The notes under the pieces were generated by a model, which had not been told where the DNA came from, did no database searches, and saw only the letters and a list, made by a program, of their open reading frames with translations. Source: Chloroflexota bacterium (GTDB lineage Bacteria; Chloroflexota; Ktedonobacteria; Ktedonobacterales; Ktedonobacteraceae). From it: DNA of 6,930 nt. Shown here one piece after another: positions 1 to 6,565 of this stretch. The stretch is taken from positions 957 through 7,886 of the forward strand of contig VBHV01000152.1 in the NCBI GenBank assembly GCA_005881995.1, given 5' to 3'. The translations under genes and the position numbers were made by a program. Every line of letters starts with the position of its first letter. Positions within the stretch are counted from its first letter, which is position 1.

Positions 1-456
1 CTTGCCACCTTTCATGAAAGGGCAGATCAGGTCGACAACTTTGATGCCGGTCTCGAATATCTCAATGGTGGCCACCTGGTCTTCCAGGTCGGGGGCGGGC
101 CTATGAATAGGCATGCGCGGCGCGTCCTCCACCTCTGGCTTGTTGTCCACTGCCTGTCCAAGCACGTTAAAGATGCGTCCCAGTGTTTTTTCACCAACGG
201 GCATAGTGATTGGTGCGCCCATATCGACTGCTTCTATACCCCGCTGCAGGCCATCGGTGGGTCCCATCGCCACGCAGCGTACCCAGTTATTGCCCAGTAG
301 TTGTTCGACTTCGAGGAAGAGGTCCTTGTCAGAGCCGGCGGGGCGAACGCGCAGCTCGTTGTATATTTCCGGCAGTTGATCCTGAGGGAACTCAATATCT
401 ACCACGGCTCCGAGTACCTGCACAATTGTTCCCTTTGTATGTGTTTGTGTTGTCAT
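1..456 (-). CDS. atpD: ATP synthase F1 subunit beta, N-terminal part (cut by window edge)
   Basis: Beta carries the catalytic nucleotide sites of the F1 head, on the cytoplasmic side of the membrane. Reading leftward from the ATG at 454-456, the frame stays open for exactly 152 codons to position 1. It starts MTTQTHTKGTIVQVLGAVVD, typical of the beta-barrel crown domain, and residues 1-80 fit that domain. Further family landmarks are the stretch with GLQRG (about residues 70-74), the segment LGRIFNVLGQAVD (about 92-104), RPAPDLEDQ, and ETGIKVVDLICPFMKGGK at the cut end. In complete beta subunits the Walker A loop GGAGVGKT follows a few residues later, so the catalytic part lies outside the window. 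A GGAG ribosome site sits seven bases before the ATG. A 45-base gap separates it from atpG, in the usual order. No defect is visible in the portion present. Confidence 0.96.
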   Translation of the reverse strand, partial: MTTQTHTKGTIVQVLGAVVDIEFPQDQLPEIYNELRVRPAGSDKDLFLEVEQLLGNNWVRCVAMGPTDGLQRGIEAVDMGAPITMPVGEKTLGRIFNVLGQAVDNKPEVEDAPRMPIHRPAPDLEDQVATIEIFETGIKVVDLICPFMKGGK

Positions 457-501
457 GTATTTTCTCCGTCTGAGGGCTTGATAAAAAGCGCCCCTACAAA
501 T

Positions 502-1392
502 CTATAATGCTGCGGCTCCGGACACAACCTCAAGAATCTGGGTGGTGATGCTTGCCTGGCGGGCCTTATTATAGGTAAGGGTTAAATCCTGAATAAGGTC
601 ATTTGCATTGTCGGTGGCGTTCTTCATCGCTACCATTTGCGCCGAGAAAAAGCTGGCCAGCGTATCGAGTAGCGCCTGGTAGACCTGTACATCTACGTAG
701 CGCGGAAGCAGCGCTTCAAAAATGCTCGCGGCGTCGGGCTCGTAAATGTAATCAACATTTCTACGAGCGCCTTCTTGTTCGGTTGGCGGCTCCACGGGCA
801 GCAGTTGTACAACGGTTGGCTGCTGTGTCACCGTATTGATGAACTTGGCGTAGACCAGGTAGACGACATCTACCTCCCCTTTCAGGAAAGCATCGACCGC
901 TACCTGAGCCATGGCTGAGGCGTCGAGTAGTGAGGGCCTATCACCATAGTTCGTAAATTCAGCCAGCATGGGTAACTGGTTGCGTAATACGAAGTCGCGG
1001 CCTTTGCGGCCTACGACGATATAATCGATGCCGGGGCGCTCGCCTTGTTCCGCGAACTTCTTTTGGGTTTCCAGGGCACTTGTCGCTGCTCTGCGGTTGA
1101 TGTTGCTGGGCAATGCTCCGCTCAAGCCGCGATCAGGCGTCATCAGCAAATAGCCGATATTGCGTACCGGGCGCTTTTTGAGCAGAGCAATCTCTCCGCC
1201 AATGTCTTCAACTGCAACATTGGCTAGCCGCGAGACCAGCTCCCGCAATTGTTCGGTGTAGGGGCGCGATTGTTCTACACGCTCCTGAGCCCTGCGCATC
1301 CTGCTGCTCGCCACCATCTGCATGGTTCTGGTGATCTGAGCAATGTTTTTCACTGACCGGATGCGCCCTCGTATTTCTCTGGTTGATGGCAT
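502..1392 (-). CDS. atpG: ATP synthase F1 subunit gamma
   Basis: Gamma is the central rotor shaft: it turns with the c ring and drives conformational change in the three beta subunits. The product has 296 residues, the normal family length. The N-terminal helix carries the family pattern REIRGRIRSVKNIAQITRTMQMVASSRMRRA (given here as a description of residues 5-35), and the C-terminal helix holds MKNATDNANDLI and ends with the hallmark GAAAL. The central Rossmann-like domain includes the GLSGALPSNINR stretch near residues 89-100. The ATG at 1390-1392 is preceded by AGGAGG (plus-strand positions 1400-1405) at a seven-base distance. That ribosome site overlaps the atpA stop codon (1404-1406), so the two genes are probably translationally coupled. 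The stop is TAG at 502-504. Confidence 0.97.
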   Translation of the reverse strand: MPSTREIRGRIRSVKNIAQITRTMQMVASSRMRRAQERVEQSRPYTEQLRELVSRLANVAVEDIGGEIALLKKRPVRNIGYLLMTPDRGLSGALPSNINRRAATSALETQKKFAEQGERPGIDYIVVGRKGRDFVLRNQLPMLAEFTNYGDRPSLLDASAMAQVAVDAFLKGEVDVVYLVYAKFINTVTQQPTVVQLLPVEPPTEQEGARRNVDYIYEPDAASIFEALLPRYVDVQVYQALLDTLASFFSAQMVAMKNATDNANDLIQDLTLTYNKARQASITTQILEVVSGAAAL

Positions 1393-1403
1393 ATGCCTAC
1401 CTC

Positions 1404-3023
1404 CTATTGCGGTGAGGCTGCTTTCTGATTTTGCTGCTGCACTTCTGCCTGCTTCATTTCGCTCTGTCCCACTGTGACCGGTTTTTCCTCCGGGCGCGGC
1501 GCTGCTGTCTGCTTGAACTCGTTAATGGCGTTGCCCAGGCGCTTCAACAGGTCATCGGACATCTTATCGCGTGCTTTCACCGATTTCTCGACGATTTCCT
1601 GGCCGATCTCGGGGTGGTTGGCATCCATGTAACGGTAGAAGGCCTGCTCCCAGGCGGAAACGAGATCGAGAGGTACGTCATCCAGGTAGCCGTTAGTAGC
1701 TGCATAGATAATCATGACCTGCTTTTCGACAGGCACCGGCGCGTACTGCCGTTGCTTCAGAATTTCCGTCACACGACGACCACGATCAATACGGTTCCTG
1801 GTGGCCTTGTCCAGGTCAGACGCGAATTGCGCAAAAGCCGCGAGTTCGCGGAACTGCGAGAGATCAAGACGCAGCGAGCCTGCCACCTGGCGCATGGCGC
1901 GACTTTGCGCGTTGCCACCCACACGAGAGACCGAAAGGCCGACGTTTACGGCCGGTCGCTGACCGGAGTTGAACAGGTCTGTCTCAAGGAATATCTGTCC
2001 ATCGGTAATCGAAATGACGTTGGTCGGAATGTATGCCGAAATGTCATTGGCCTTTGTTTCGATCATGGGCAGCGCCGTCAATGAGCCGCCGCCGAAGTCG
2101 TCGTTCAGGCGCGCGGCACGTTCCAGCAGGCGTGAATGCAGGTAGAAGACATCACCTGGGTAGGCTTCACGTCCAGGGGGACGACGAATGATCAGCGAAA
2201 TGTTGCGGTAGGCCTCCGCGTGCTTGGTCAGGTCATCATAGATGATGAGGGCGTCACGTCCGCTCTCCATGATCTCTTCACCCATGGCGCATCCGGCATA
2301 CGGCGCGAGGTACTTCAACGGTGCCGGTTCAGAAGCTCCCGCCACGACGATGATGGTATGCTCCATCGCGCCGTGCTCTTCCAGGATGGCCTGCGTGCGA
2401 GCAACGGACGAGTTTTTCTGACCGATCGCCACATAGATGCAGATCAGGTCCTTGCCCTTCTGGTTAATGATGGTATCGATAGCGATAGCTGTCTTACCCG
2501 TCTGGCGGTCACCGATGATCAGTTCGCGCTGACCACGACCAATGGGGATCATGCTGTCGATAGCCTTGATACCGGTCTGTACCGGAGCATTCACCGGCTG
2601 GCGTGTTATCACACCAGGGGCCACACGCTCTACCGGGCGATATTTATCGGTAACAATCGGCCCTCTGTCGTCGATTGGCTCGCCCAGGGGGTTTACCACG
2701 CGGCCGATCAGTGCGTCACCTACAGGTACTGAGATAATGCGGCCCGTTGTACGTACCTCGTCATCTTCACGAAGATGTGTGTAATCACCCAGGATGGGAC
2801 AACTGACCGTTTCCTCTTCAAGATTAAAAGCCATGCCCATGATCCCGGTACGTGGAAATTCTACCAGTTCGAGATATTTCACATCTTGCAGGCCGTAGAC
2901 GCGAGCGATACCATCTTGCACGGCGATGACAGTGCCGACGCTAGCGGTTTCTGTTTCGCTTCCACCGAAGCCCGCGATGTTTTTCTCGATGATGGCGCTG
3001 ATTTCGTCAGCCCATGATGCCAT
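1404..3023 (-). CDS. atpA: ATP synthase F1 subunit alpha
   Basis: Alpha is the non-catalytic nucleotide-binding subunit that alternates with beta in the F1 head. Counting from the chosen start, Walker A GDRQTGKT lies at residues 171-178, the Walker B-like strand LIIYDDL at 259-265, and the family signature [14 protein letters not shown] at about 357-370. The arginine in SVSRVGG (about R367) corresponds to the arginine finger that reaches into the beta active site. The frame has two ATG codons, at 3027-3029 and 3021-3023. The AAGGAGG at 3031-3037 leaves only one base before the first ATG but seven before the second, so I chose the second, giving 539 residues. Usual length is about 500-515; the excess is mostly a C-terminal tail rich in Gln, Lys and Pro (roughly the last 33 residues). 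It follows atpH after a gap of about 100 bases and overlaps the atpG ribosome site. Confidence 0.97.
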   Translation of the reverse strand: MASWADEISAIIEKNIAGFGGSETETASVGTVIAVQDGIARVYGLQDVKYLELVEFPRTGIMGMAFNLEEETVSCPILGDYTHLREDDEVRTTGRIISVPVGDALIGRVVNPLGEPIDDRGPIVTDKYRPVERVAPGVITRQPVNAPVQTGIKAIDSMIPIGRGQRELIIGDRQTGKTAIAIDTIINQKGKDLICIYVAIGQKNSSVARTQAILEEHGAMEHTIIVVAGASEPAPLKYLAPYAGCAMGEEIMESGRDALIIYDDLTKHAEAYRNISLIIRRPPGREAYPGDVFYLHSRLLERAARLNDDFGGGSLTALPMIETKANDISAYIPTNVISITDGQIFLETDLFNSGQRPAVNVGLSVSRVGGNAQSRAMRQVAGSLRLDLSQFRELAAFAQFASDLDKATRNRIDRGRRVTEILKQRQYAPVPVEKQVMIIYAATNGYLDDVPLDLVSAWEQAFYRYMDANHPEIGQEIVEKSVKARDKMSDDLLKRLGNAINEFKQTAAPRPEEKPVTVGQSEMKQAEVQQQNQKAASPQ

Positions 3024-3030
3024 CGTCATT

Positions 3031-3037
3031 CCTCCTT
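3031..3037 (-). promoter_or_regulatory. Ribosome binding site that decides the atpA start
   Basis: Read on the minus strand this is AAGGAGG, a near-perfect Shine-Dalgarno match. It is one base from the ATG at 3027-3029, which is too close, and seven bases from the ATG at 3021-3023, which is near optimal. The downstream ATG is therefore the probable start. Confidence 0.8.
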
Positions 3038-3056
3038 ATAGATTCCTTGCAGCCTT

Positions 3057-3074
3057 CCTGACCCGCAGGGCAGG
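3057..3074 (-). other. Small hairpin in the atpH-atpA gap
   Basis: On the minus strand CCTGCCCTGCGGGTCAGG can fold with CCTG/CAGG, then CCC/GGG with one bulged T, around a three-base loop. It lies in the 103-base gap between atpH and atpA, about 20 bases before the atpA ribosome site. It might affect mRNA stability or atpA translation, but short GC-rich hairpins also arise by chance. There is no T tract after it, so it does not look like a terminator. Confidence 0.3.
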
Positions 3075-3132
3075 ACGCAGTCCGTCTGGTTGTTGGGCAG
3101 TCGGAATACGGACCGAGTTGGCTGGCTGCCTA

Positions 3133-3780
3133 TCAAGAAACGCCATGTATTTTGCTCGGTTCACCTTTGGGGCGCAGCTTTTCGTCTGTATCCTCGCCCG
3201 GCGTATTGCCGTCTAAGTCAGAGGAATCGCTGGCACCCACCGCGACACCTCTCAGCAACTGCTGTTGGAGCGCAGCGAGGCGGTGGCGAATACTGGCATC
3301 GATGACCTGGTCGCCAACGCGTGCGACGAATCCACCGAGAATGTCCGGCTGAACCCTGGTCTGCATAATAATATGTTTGCCTGTTCTACGTTCGAGCGCC
3401 TGCTTGATTTCGTTGAGCTGCTGCTCATCCATCGGCGCTGCCGTCGTAACTTCCGCGACTGCCTGATTTTTATAGTCCAGCACCATTTGTTTCAGTTCTT
3501 TGGCAATGTTGGGCATTGCTTCAACCAGCTCTCGCTGGACGACGAGCAGGGCGAGGTTGAGCGACGTAGGCAGCACCTTAGACGCCAGCGCCTGGCGAAT
3601 AGCGGCTTCTTTGCGCTGCATGGGGATCTTTGGTTCGTTGAGTAGATAAGCCAGCTTGCGCTTGGAGAACAAGTCGGCGATCTTCTCGACGTCTTCGAGC
3701 GTGCGATCAATGGTATTTTGCTTGCGCGCGATATCGAAGATAGCCCCGGCGTAGCGGCGTGCTATCGCTCCCTTAAGCAT
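3133..3780 (-). CDS. atpH: ATP synthase F1 subunit delta
   Basis: Delta joins the top of the F1 head to the peripheral stalk made by subunit b. The N-terminal helical domain starts MLKGAIARRYAGAIFDIA, the usual ARRYAxALFxIA pattern. The conserved C-terminal signature DILGGFVARVGDQVIDASIR lies near residues 148-167, followed by HRLAALQQQLLRG. The protein has 215 residues where the family usually has about 175-185. The extra part is roughly the last 35-38 residues after the LQQQL helix: hydrophilic, rich in Asp, Glu, Gly, Ser and Pro, probably disordered. The ATG at 3778-3780 shares one base with the atpF stop (TAATG overlap), and AAGGGA lies six bases before it inside the atpF coding end. This indicates coupled translation with its binding partner b. 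Confidence 0.95.
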   Translation of the reverse strand: MLKGAIARRYAGAIFDIARKQNTIDRTLEDVEKIADLFSKRKLAYLLNEPKIPMQRKEAAIRQALASKVLPTSLNLALLVVQRELVEAMPNIAKELKQMVLDYKNQAVAEVTTAAPMDEQQLNEIKQALERRTGKHIIMQTRVQPDILGGFVARVGDQVIDASIRHRLAALQQQLLRGVAVGASDSSDLDGNTPGEDTDEKLRPKGEPSKIHGVS

Positions 3781-4307
3781 TACTGTTCCCTTGTCTGGCT
3801 GGCGCTCACGAACTCCTCCACCAGGCGGCGGTTGTCCTTCGTGTCAACCGATTTACTAATAACTTTACCGGCGGCATCGATCGAGAGATTGACCACGAGC
3901 CGGCTGAGTTCCTCGCGTGCCCGCGCTGCTTCTTGTCGAATACGAGCAATCTGCTGTTGTTCGATCTGGTGCGCTCGTTCCTGCGCCTCCTCCTGGATGC
4001 GCTGGGCTTCGCGCTCCGCCGCTTTCGTGGCCTGGGCGATGATCTCCTGCGCCTGTCGACGCGCTTCAAGTATGATCTGTTCGGCGCGTTGATTGGCTTC
4101 CTGCAACTCGCGTTTCGCGCGTTCCGCGTTCTCTATACCTTCGCGAATTACTGCCTGCCGTCTTTCCATCGTTCTGATAATGGCGGGAAATCCCCATCTC
4201 CACAGGATCAGGAAAACGATGGCAAAGCTGAAAAGCTGCGAGAGGAAGTTGAAAGTATTTATCCCAAGCCCGCCGAAGAGATCGGCAAAGATGAGTGTGT
4301 ACACCAC
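3780..4307 (-). CDS. atpF: ATP synthase Fo subunit b
   Basis: Subunit b forms the peripheral stalk: an N-terminal membrane anchor and a long helix that reaches delta and holds the head still. The sequence shows a hydrophobic segment containing FLSQLFSFAIVFLILWRWGF, then about 110 residues of charged Ala/Glu/Arg/Gln helix (ERRQAVIREGIENAERAKRE and on), ending with the delta-binding region near VNLSIDAAGKVISKSVD. An ATG at 4320-4322 is in frame (180 residues) but has no ribosome site upstream. The GGAGG at 4316-4320 lies eight bases before the GTG at 4305-4307, so I chose that start, giving 175 residues. The stop overlaps the atpH ATG by one base. Only one b-type gene is present, so the stalk is presumably a b homodimer. 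Confidence 0.94.
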   Translation of the reverse strand: MVYTLIFADLFGGLGINTFNFLSQLFSFAIVFLILWRWGFPAIIRTMERRQAVIREGIENAERAKRELQEANQRAEQIILEARRQAQEIIAQATKAAEREAQRIQEEAQERAHQIEQQQIARIRQEAARAREELSRLVVNLSIDAAGKVISKSVDTKDNRRLVEEFVSASQTREQ

Positions 4308-4315
4308 AATGTGTT

Positions 4316-4320
4316 CCTCC
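4316..4320 (-). promoter_or_regulatory. Ribosome binding site that decides the atpF start
   Basis: On the minus strand this reads GGAGG and overlaps the last base of the upstream in-frame ATG. It stands eight bases before the GTG at 4305-4307, so the GTG is the likely start; no comparable site precedes the ATG. Confidence 0.65.
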
Positions 4321-4362
4321 ATGTGTCAGAGGTAGTACGGATACATCCTCTTCTGTGTAGGA

Positions 4363-4419
4363 GACGCAATACGCTCTATGGTGCAGCGCATACCCGCGAC
4401 AAGCGCGATGTATTGCGTC
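4363..4419 (-). repeat. Inverted repeat in the atpE-atpF gap
   Basis: GACGCAATAC at 4363-4372 and its exact reverse complement GTATTGCGTC at 4410-4419 frame a 37-base loop. After one mismatch, two more G-C pairs extend the stem outward. Within the loop, on the transcribed strand, CGCG-CTTGT-CGCG could form a small inner stem. The element begins about 15 bases after the atpE stop and ends over 40 bases before the atpF ribosome site. It could stabilise the atpE message, be a processing site, or be a copy of a dispersed repeat. There is no T tract, so it is not an ordinary terminator. Confidence 0.6.
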
Positions 4420-4433
4420 CCCTAGCCGGGATG

Positions 4434-4775
<342 letters not shown>

Positions 4776-4783
4776 CTATAGGA

Positions 4784-5622
4784 TCAGCTTTTTGACCCTG
4801 CCAGATCTTTCTCCTCCTGCGCGTATTCTGCGCGCGCTTCGTGTTCACTGGAAGGCTCATGCTCTTCGTGGCTGCTAACGGTGATTTGCAAGAAGACCAG
4901 CGTAAGGAGTGAGAAGATGAATGCCTGAATAACGGCGACAAACAATTCAAACGGAATAAAAATAGCACCTCCGATAACCGGAAGCAGTAAGGCGAATATT
5001 GCCAGCACGATGGTGCCTGCGAAGATATTACCAAAGAGACGGAAAGAGAGCGAGATGATACGCGCAAACTCGCTAACAAGTTCCAGTATGCCGACATAGA
5101 AGTTGATGGGGCTGCTGAAGTTGAAGTATCTCTTCAAGTATTGTTTTGGCCCTAAAAGATAGAAGCCAAAGATCTGGGTGACGATCACTGAAATCAGCGC
5201 CATTGAGATATTAAGATTGAGGTCGGTAGTAGCAGGCCGCAGCCAGGGAATGATTTTGTTGGTATAATCCCCGAACAGGAAGATGCTCGTAGGTGGTTTA
5301 AGATGTGCCGCCTGCACCGCGGCAGGTTGGCGAATAAGATGAAGATAAAGAACGTTGCGACCAGGGGGAAAAATCGTTTCGCATTGGCTTTCCCTGCTAC
5401 GCTCTCCACCAGGTTTAATAGCAGCTCTACGGCCCACTCAACCAGATTTTGTACGCCACGGGGGATGAGATCACGCCGACGAGTACCAAAATAAAATAAT
5501 GCAACCAGGGCGATGATAGCTATCCAGGTACAAAGTAAAGTATTCGTGATCCCGGAGCCATCTGGAAAGAGAGGGATGATCACGTCAGGCGCGATTTTTA
5601 TGTTAGGAAGTTTCCAGAGCAC
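4784..5622 (-). CDS. atpB: ATP synthase Fo subunit a, reading frame broken by one frameshift
   Basis: Subunit a is the membrane stator channel that passes protons to the c ring. The gene reads in one frame from a GTG at 5620-5622 (AAGGAGG at 5630-5636, seven bases away) through transmembrane helices near residues 26-46 and 84-100, ending in FFIFILFANL. After that this frame turns charged (PRCRRH) and stops at 5194. The remaining protein is in the next frame: PTSIFLFGDY, the family stretch WLRPATTDLNLNISMALIS, the essential arginine in SLSFRLFGNIFAG (codon 5039-5041), the last helix with FVAVIQAFIFSLLTLVFLQI, and an acidic tail to the TGA at 4784-4786. Joined near 5323 the product is about 280 residues, a normal length. 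One base appears to be missing; see the separate frameshift entry. All key motifs are intact, so a sequencing or assembly error is likelier than a true pseudogene. Confidence 0.9.
5296..5334 (-). other. Frameshift zone inside atpB
   Basis: Hydrophobic FANL (codons 5334-5323) ends the first frame's good similarity, and AAVQAAHLKPP (from 5323 on) continues in the frame reached by stepping back one base, which equals one missing base. The site coincides with a perfect 6-bp GC hairpin: TGCCGC at 5306-5311 and GCGGCA at 5319-5324, loop 7. A near-slippery C TTA AAC lies at 5302-5296 in the first frame, but its first base breaks the heptamer rule. It also has the hairpin upstream instead of downstream, so programmed shifting is poorly supported. 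Confidence 0.75.
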
Positions 5623-5695
5623 TCGGCGTCCTCCTTAAATAACGGGCTCCGCAATGCTGGATCTGTTCGTTGTAGATGGCTTCCGTCTATCCAGA

Positions 5696-5917
5696 CTATA
5701 AATTTCTTGATCGTTTTAATAAACGGTACGCCCCAAATATTCCCGAAATCAGGCCAAGCAGCAGCCCGAGCAGTATGAACAAAGGTTTCGTATGGAATTG
5801 GCCATCAAGGTAACTTCCTAAGATGGCTCCTAGCACGATGGGAACAACTATTGCGAAGCCCATTCCCCCCAGAGCGCCTAACGTTTCTAAAGCTGTGGGT
5901 GGCGGTTTTTTTCCCAT
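5696..5917 (-). CDS. atpZ: AtpZ/AtpI-type small membrane protein, first gene of the ATP synthase operon
   Basis: The 73-residue protein has two predicted membrane helices (about residues 14-34 and 44-66). It shows the pattern of the AtpZ / F0F1-ATPase gene 1 family: a glycine-rich GALGGMGFAIVVPIVLGAILGSYLDG, a THxKPLFIL-like turn (FHTKPLFILLG), a second glycine-rich helix LLLGLISGIFG, and a terminal YRLLKR. Family members head atp operons. They are linked to c-ring assembly (AtpI) or to Mg/Ca transport with AtpI in alkaliphilic Bacillus, and they are not part of the catalytic complex. The ATG at 5915-5917 has only a weak ribosome site. It is 73 bases upstream of atpB and directly downstream of two promoter-like elements. 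The protein is too short for a four-helix AtpI, so AtpZ is the better name; no separate atpI gene is visible. Confidence 0.8.
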   Translation of the reverse strand: MGKKPPPTALETLGALGGMGFAIVVPIVLGAILGSYLDGQFHTKPLFILLGLLLGLISGIFGAYRLLKRSRNL

Positions 5918-5944
5918 TTCTCATATCCCATGCGTCTCTCTCAT

Positions 5945-5988
5945 ATTATACCATGCGGATTATAGCACATGGAACAGGGAATTTGCAA
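5945..5988 (-). promoter_or_regulatory. Two tandem promoter candidates for the atp operon
   Basis: On the minus strand there are two perfect TATAAT boxes, at 5959-5964 and 5945-5950, each preceded by TG plus one base (TGC and TGG), the extended -10 form. The upstream box has TTGCAA at 5983-5988 as a -35 with 18-base spacing, four of six matching TTGACA. The downstream box has no good -35 and would rely on the extended -10. Starts would fall roughly 20-40 bases before the atpZ-like ATG, giving a short leader. This is the only good leftward promoter seen in the window. Confidence 0.65.
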
Positions 5989-5990
5989 CG

Positions 5991-6158
5991 GTTGATACAC
6001 ATCTCGTCGAGAAAAAGAGAGCTAGAGGCAAGACAACCACCAGGTACCCCGATGACCCGGAAATGCGTGATGTGTATGAGGAAGAACTTCGGAGACTGAG
6101 ACTGCGCGCGGTGCTTCTGGACGAAGCCCAACATCTGATCACGTCCGGGGGAGGAGAA
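5991..6158 (+). pseudogene. Fragment resembling a TniB-type transposition ATPase (Walker B region)
   Basis: A plus-strand reading frame gives a stretch with YPDDPEMRDVYEEELRRLRL followed by RAVLLDEAQHLI. The LLDEAQHL block (codons about 6114-6140) is a typical Walker B, and the charged helix with RRLRLR just before it is arranged as in TniB/TnsC-like AAA ATPases that assist transposases. No Walker A motif lies upstream: the sequence there is the atp promoter region. After ITSGGGE the similarity fades and no TniB-like C-terminal part follows. There is no convincing start codon or ribosome site. I read it as a short relic of a lost mobile element; chance resemblance of an open stretch is possible. 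Confidence 0.4.
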
Positions 6159-6565
6159 ACTGCACAATGGCAGAATTGCGCTTCCCATCATGGCTGCGGC
6201 TTCCCCTGGCGCAAGAGGGCATTCTCACCTGTTTTTCTCCTCTATTTAAGGGAAAGGTGCGCGACGCATCGGCGTCTGCTCAAATAGAGCACAAAGGGGG
6301 AAGTGGGTGTTCTCTGAGCTCAAAAACGAGCCCGTTCTTTCCCACCTTTATTGTATCACCTCCTGTCTACTAGCACACTGCCTTTTTGGACGATTTTTTT
6401 TGGCGTCCTTTCCCCTATACTCAGGTGGAAGCGAGGCCACTCTGGCGCACCCACGGTGAAAGCTCTCCTTTGAGCAAAGAGACCTCTCGTGTGTGTGCTC
6501 AAAAAGCCCTTGCTTCAGCAGGCGTGTGCCAGACCCTCGTCGTGCGCGAAAGGAGTCATCTAGAG
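6159..6565. other. Non-coding stretch with several short inverted repeats, upstream of the Rph-like gene
   Basis: About 400 bases without a convincing gene. Visible structures on the plus strand are GACGC/GCGTC (6263-6276), TGCTC/GAGCA (6277-6291), GTGGG/CCCAC (6303-6345, with an inner GCTC/GAGC), GGACG/CGTCC (6388-6408, loop of eight Ts), and TTTGAGCA/TGCTCAAA (6469-6503). TATACT at 6416-6421 is a possible -10 for the rightward gene but lacks a good -35. No T-box core sequence, tRNA, or full transposon end was seen. Confidence 0.5.
6469..6503 (+). promoter_or_regulatory. Possible leader hairpin before the Rph-like gene
   Basis: TTTGAGCA (6469-6476) pairs exactly with TGCTCAAA (6496-6503); the loop can add GAG/CTC. 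An identical TGCTCAAA occurs at 6277-6284 and a seven-base version at 6318-6324, so the same strand could pair alternatively if the transcript starts early enough. The hairpin ends 62 bases before the start codon. A regulatory role is an inference only. Confidence 0.3.

Noticed and set aside
8..21. Perfect 14-base palindrome CCTTTCATGAAAGG
   Set aside because: It is inside atpD and encodes the conserved PFMKGG stretch, so the symmetry is probably a coding coincidence.
1431..2084. Long plus-strand open frame opposite atpA (217 codons)
   Set aside because: It lies wholly inside atpA on the other strand, has no family-like motifs, and reflects codon bias of the real gene.
2136..2732. Plus-strand open frame opposite atpA (198 codons)
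   Set aside because: Antisense shadow of a highly conserved gene; no recognisable domain.
5296..5302. Slippery-like heptamer C TTA AAC in atpB as a programmed -1 frameshift site
   Set aside because: The first base departs from the X XXY YYZ rule and the nearby hairpin is upstream, not downstream. Slipping there would also keep a charged PRCRRH stretch next to a membrane helix.
5946..6191. Minus-strand open frame of 81 codons over the promoter and relic
   Set aside because: It covers the atp promoter boxes, has no motifs, and is the complement of the better supported plus-strand fragment.
6167..6373. Plus-strand open frame of 68 codons between the relic and the Rph-like gene
   Set aside because: No ribosome site, no recognisable domain, and it overlaps several inverted repeats typical of non-coding DNA.
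6388..6411. GGACG/CGTCC hairpin considered as an intrinsic terminator or T-box antiterminator
   Set aside because: The T run is in the loop instead of after the stem, and the T-box AGGGTGGnACCGCG core is absent.
6400..6565. Rifampin-associated element (19-base palindrome known upstream of some rph genes)
   Set aside because: I searched by eye for the GGGGCTTGC half-site symmetry and saw only a loose AAGCCCTTGC-like stretch near 6504-6513 without the second half.
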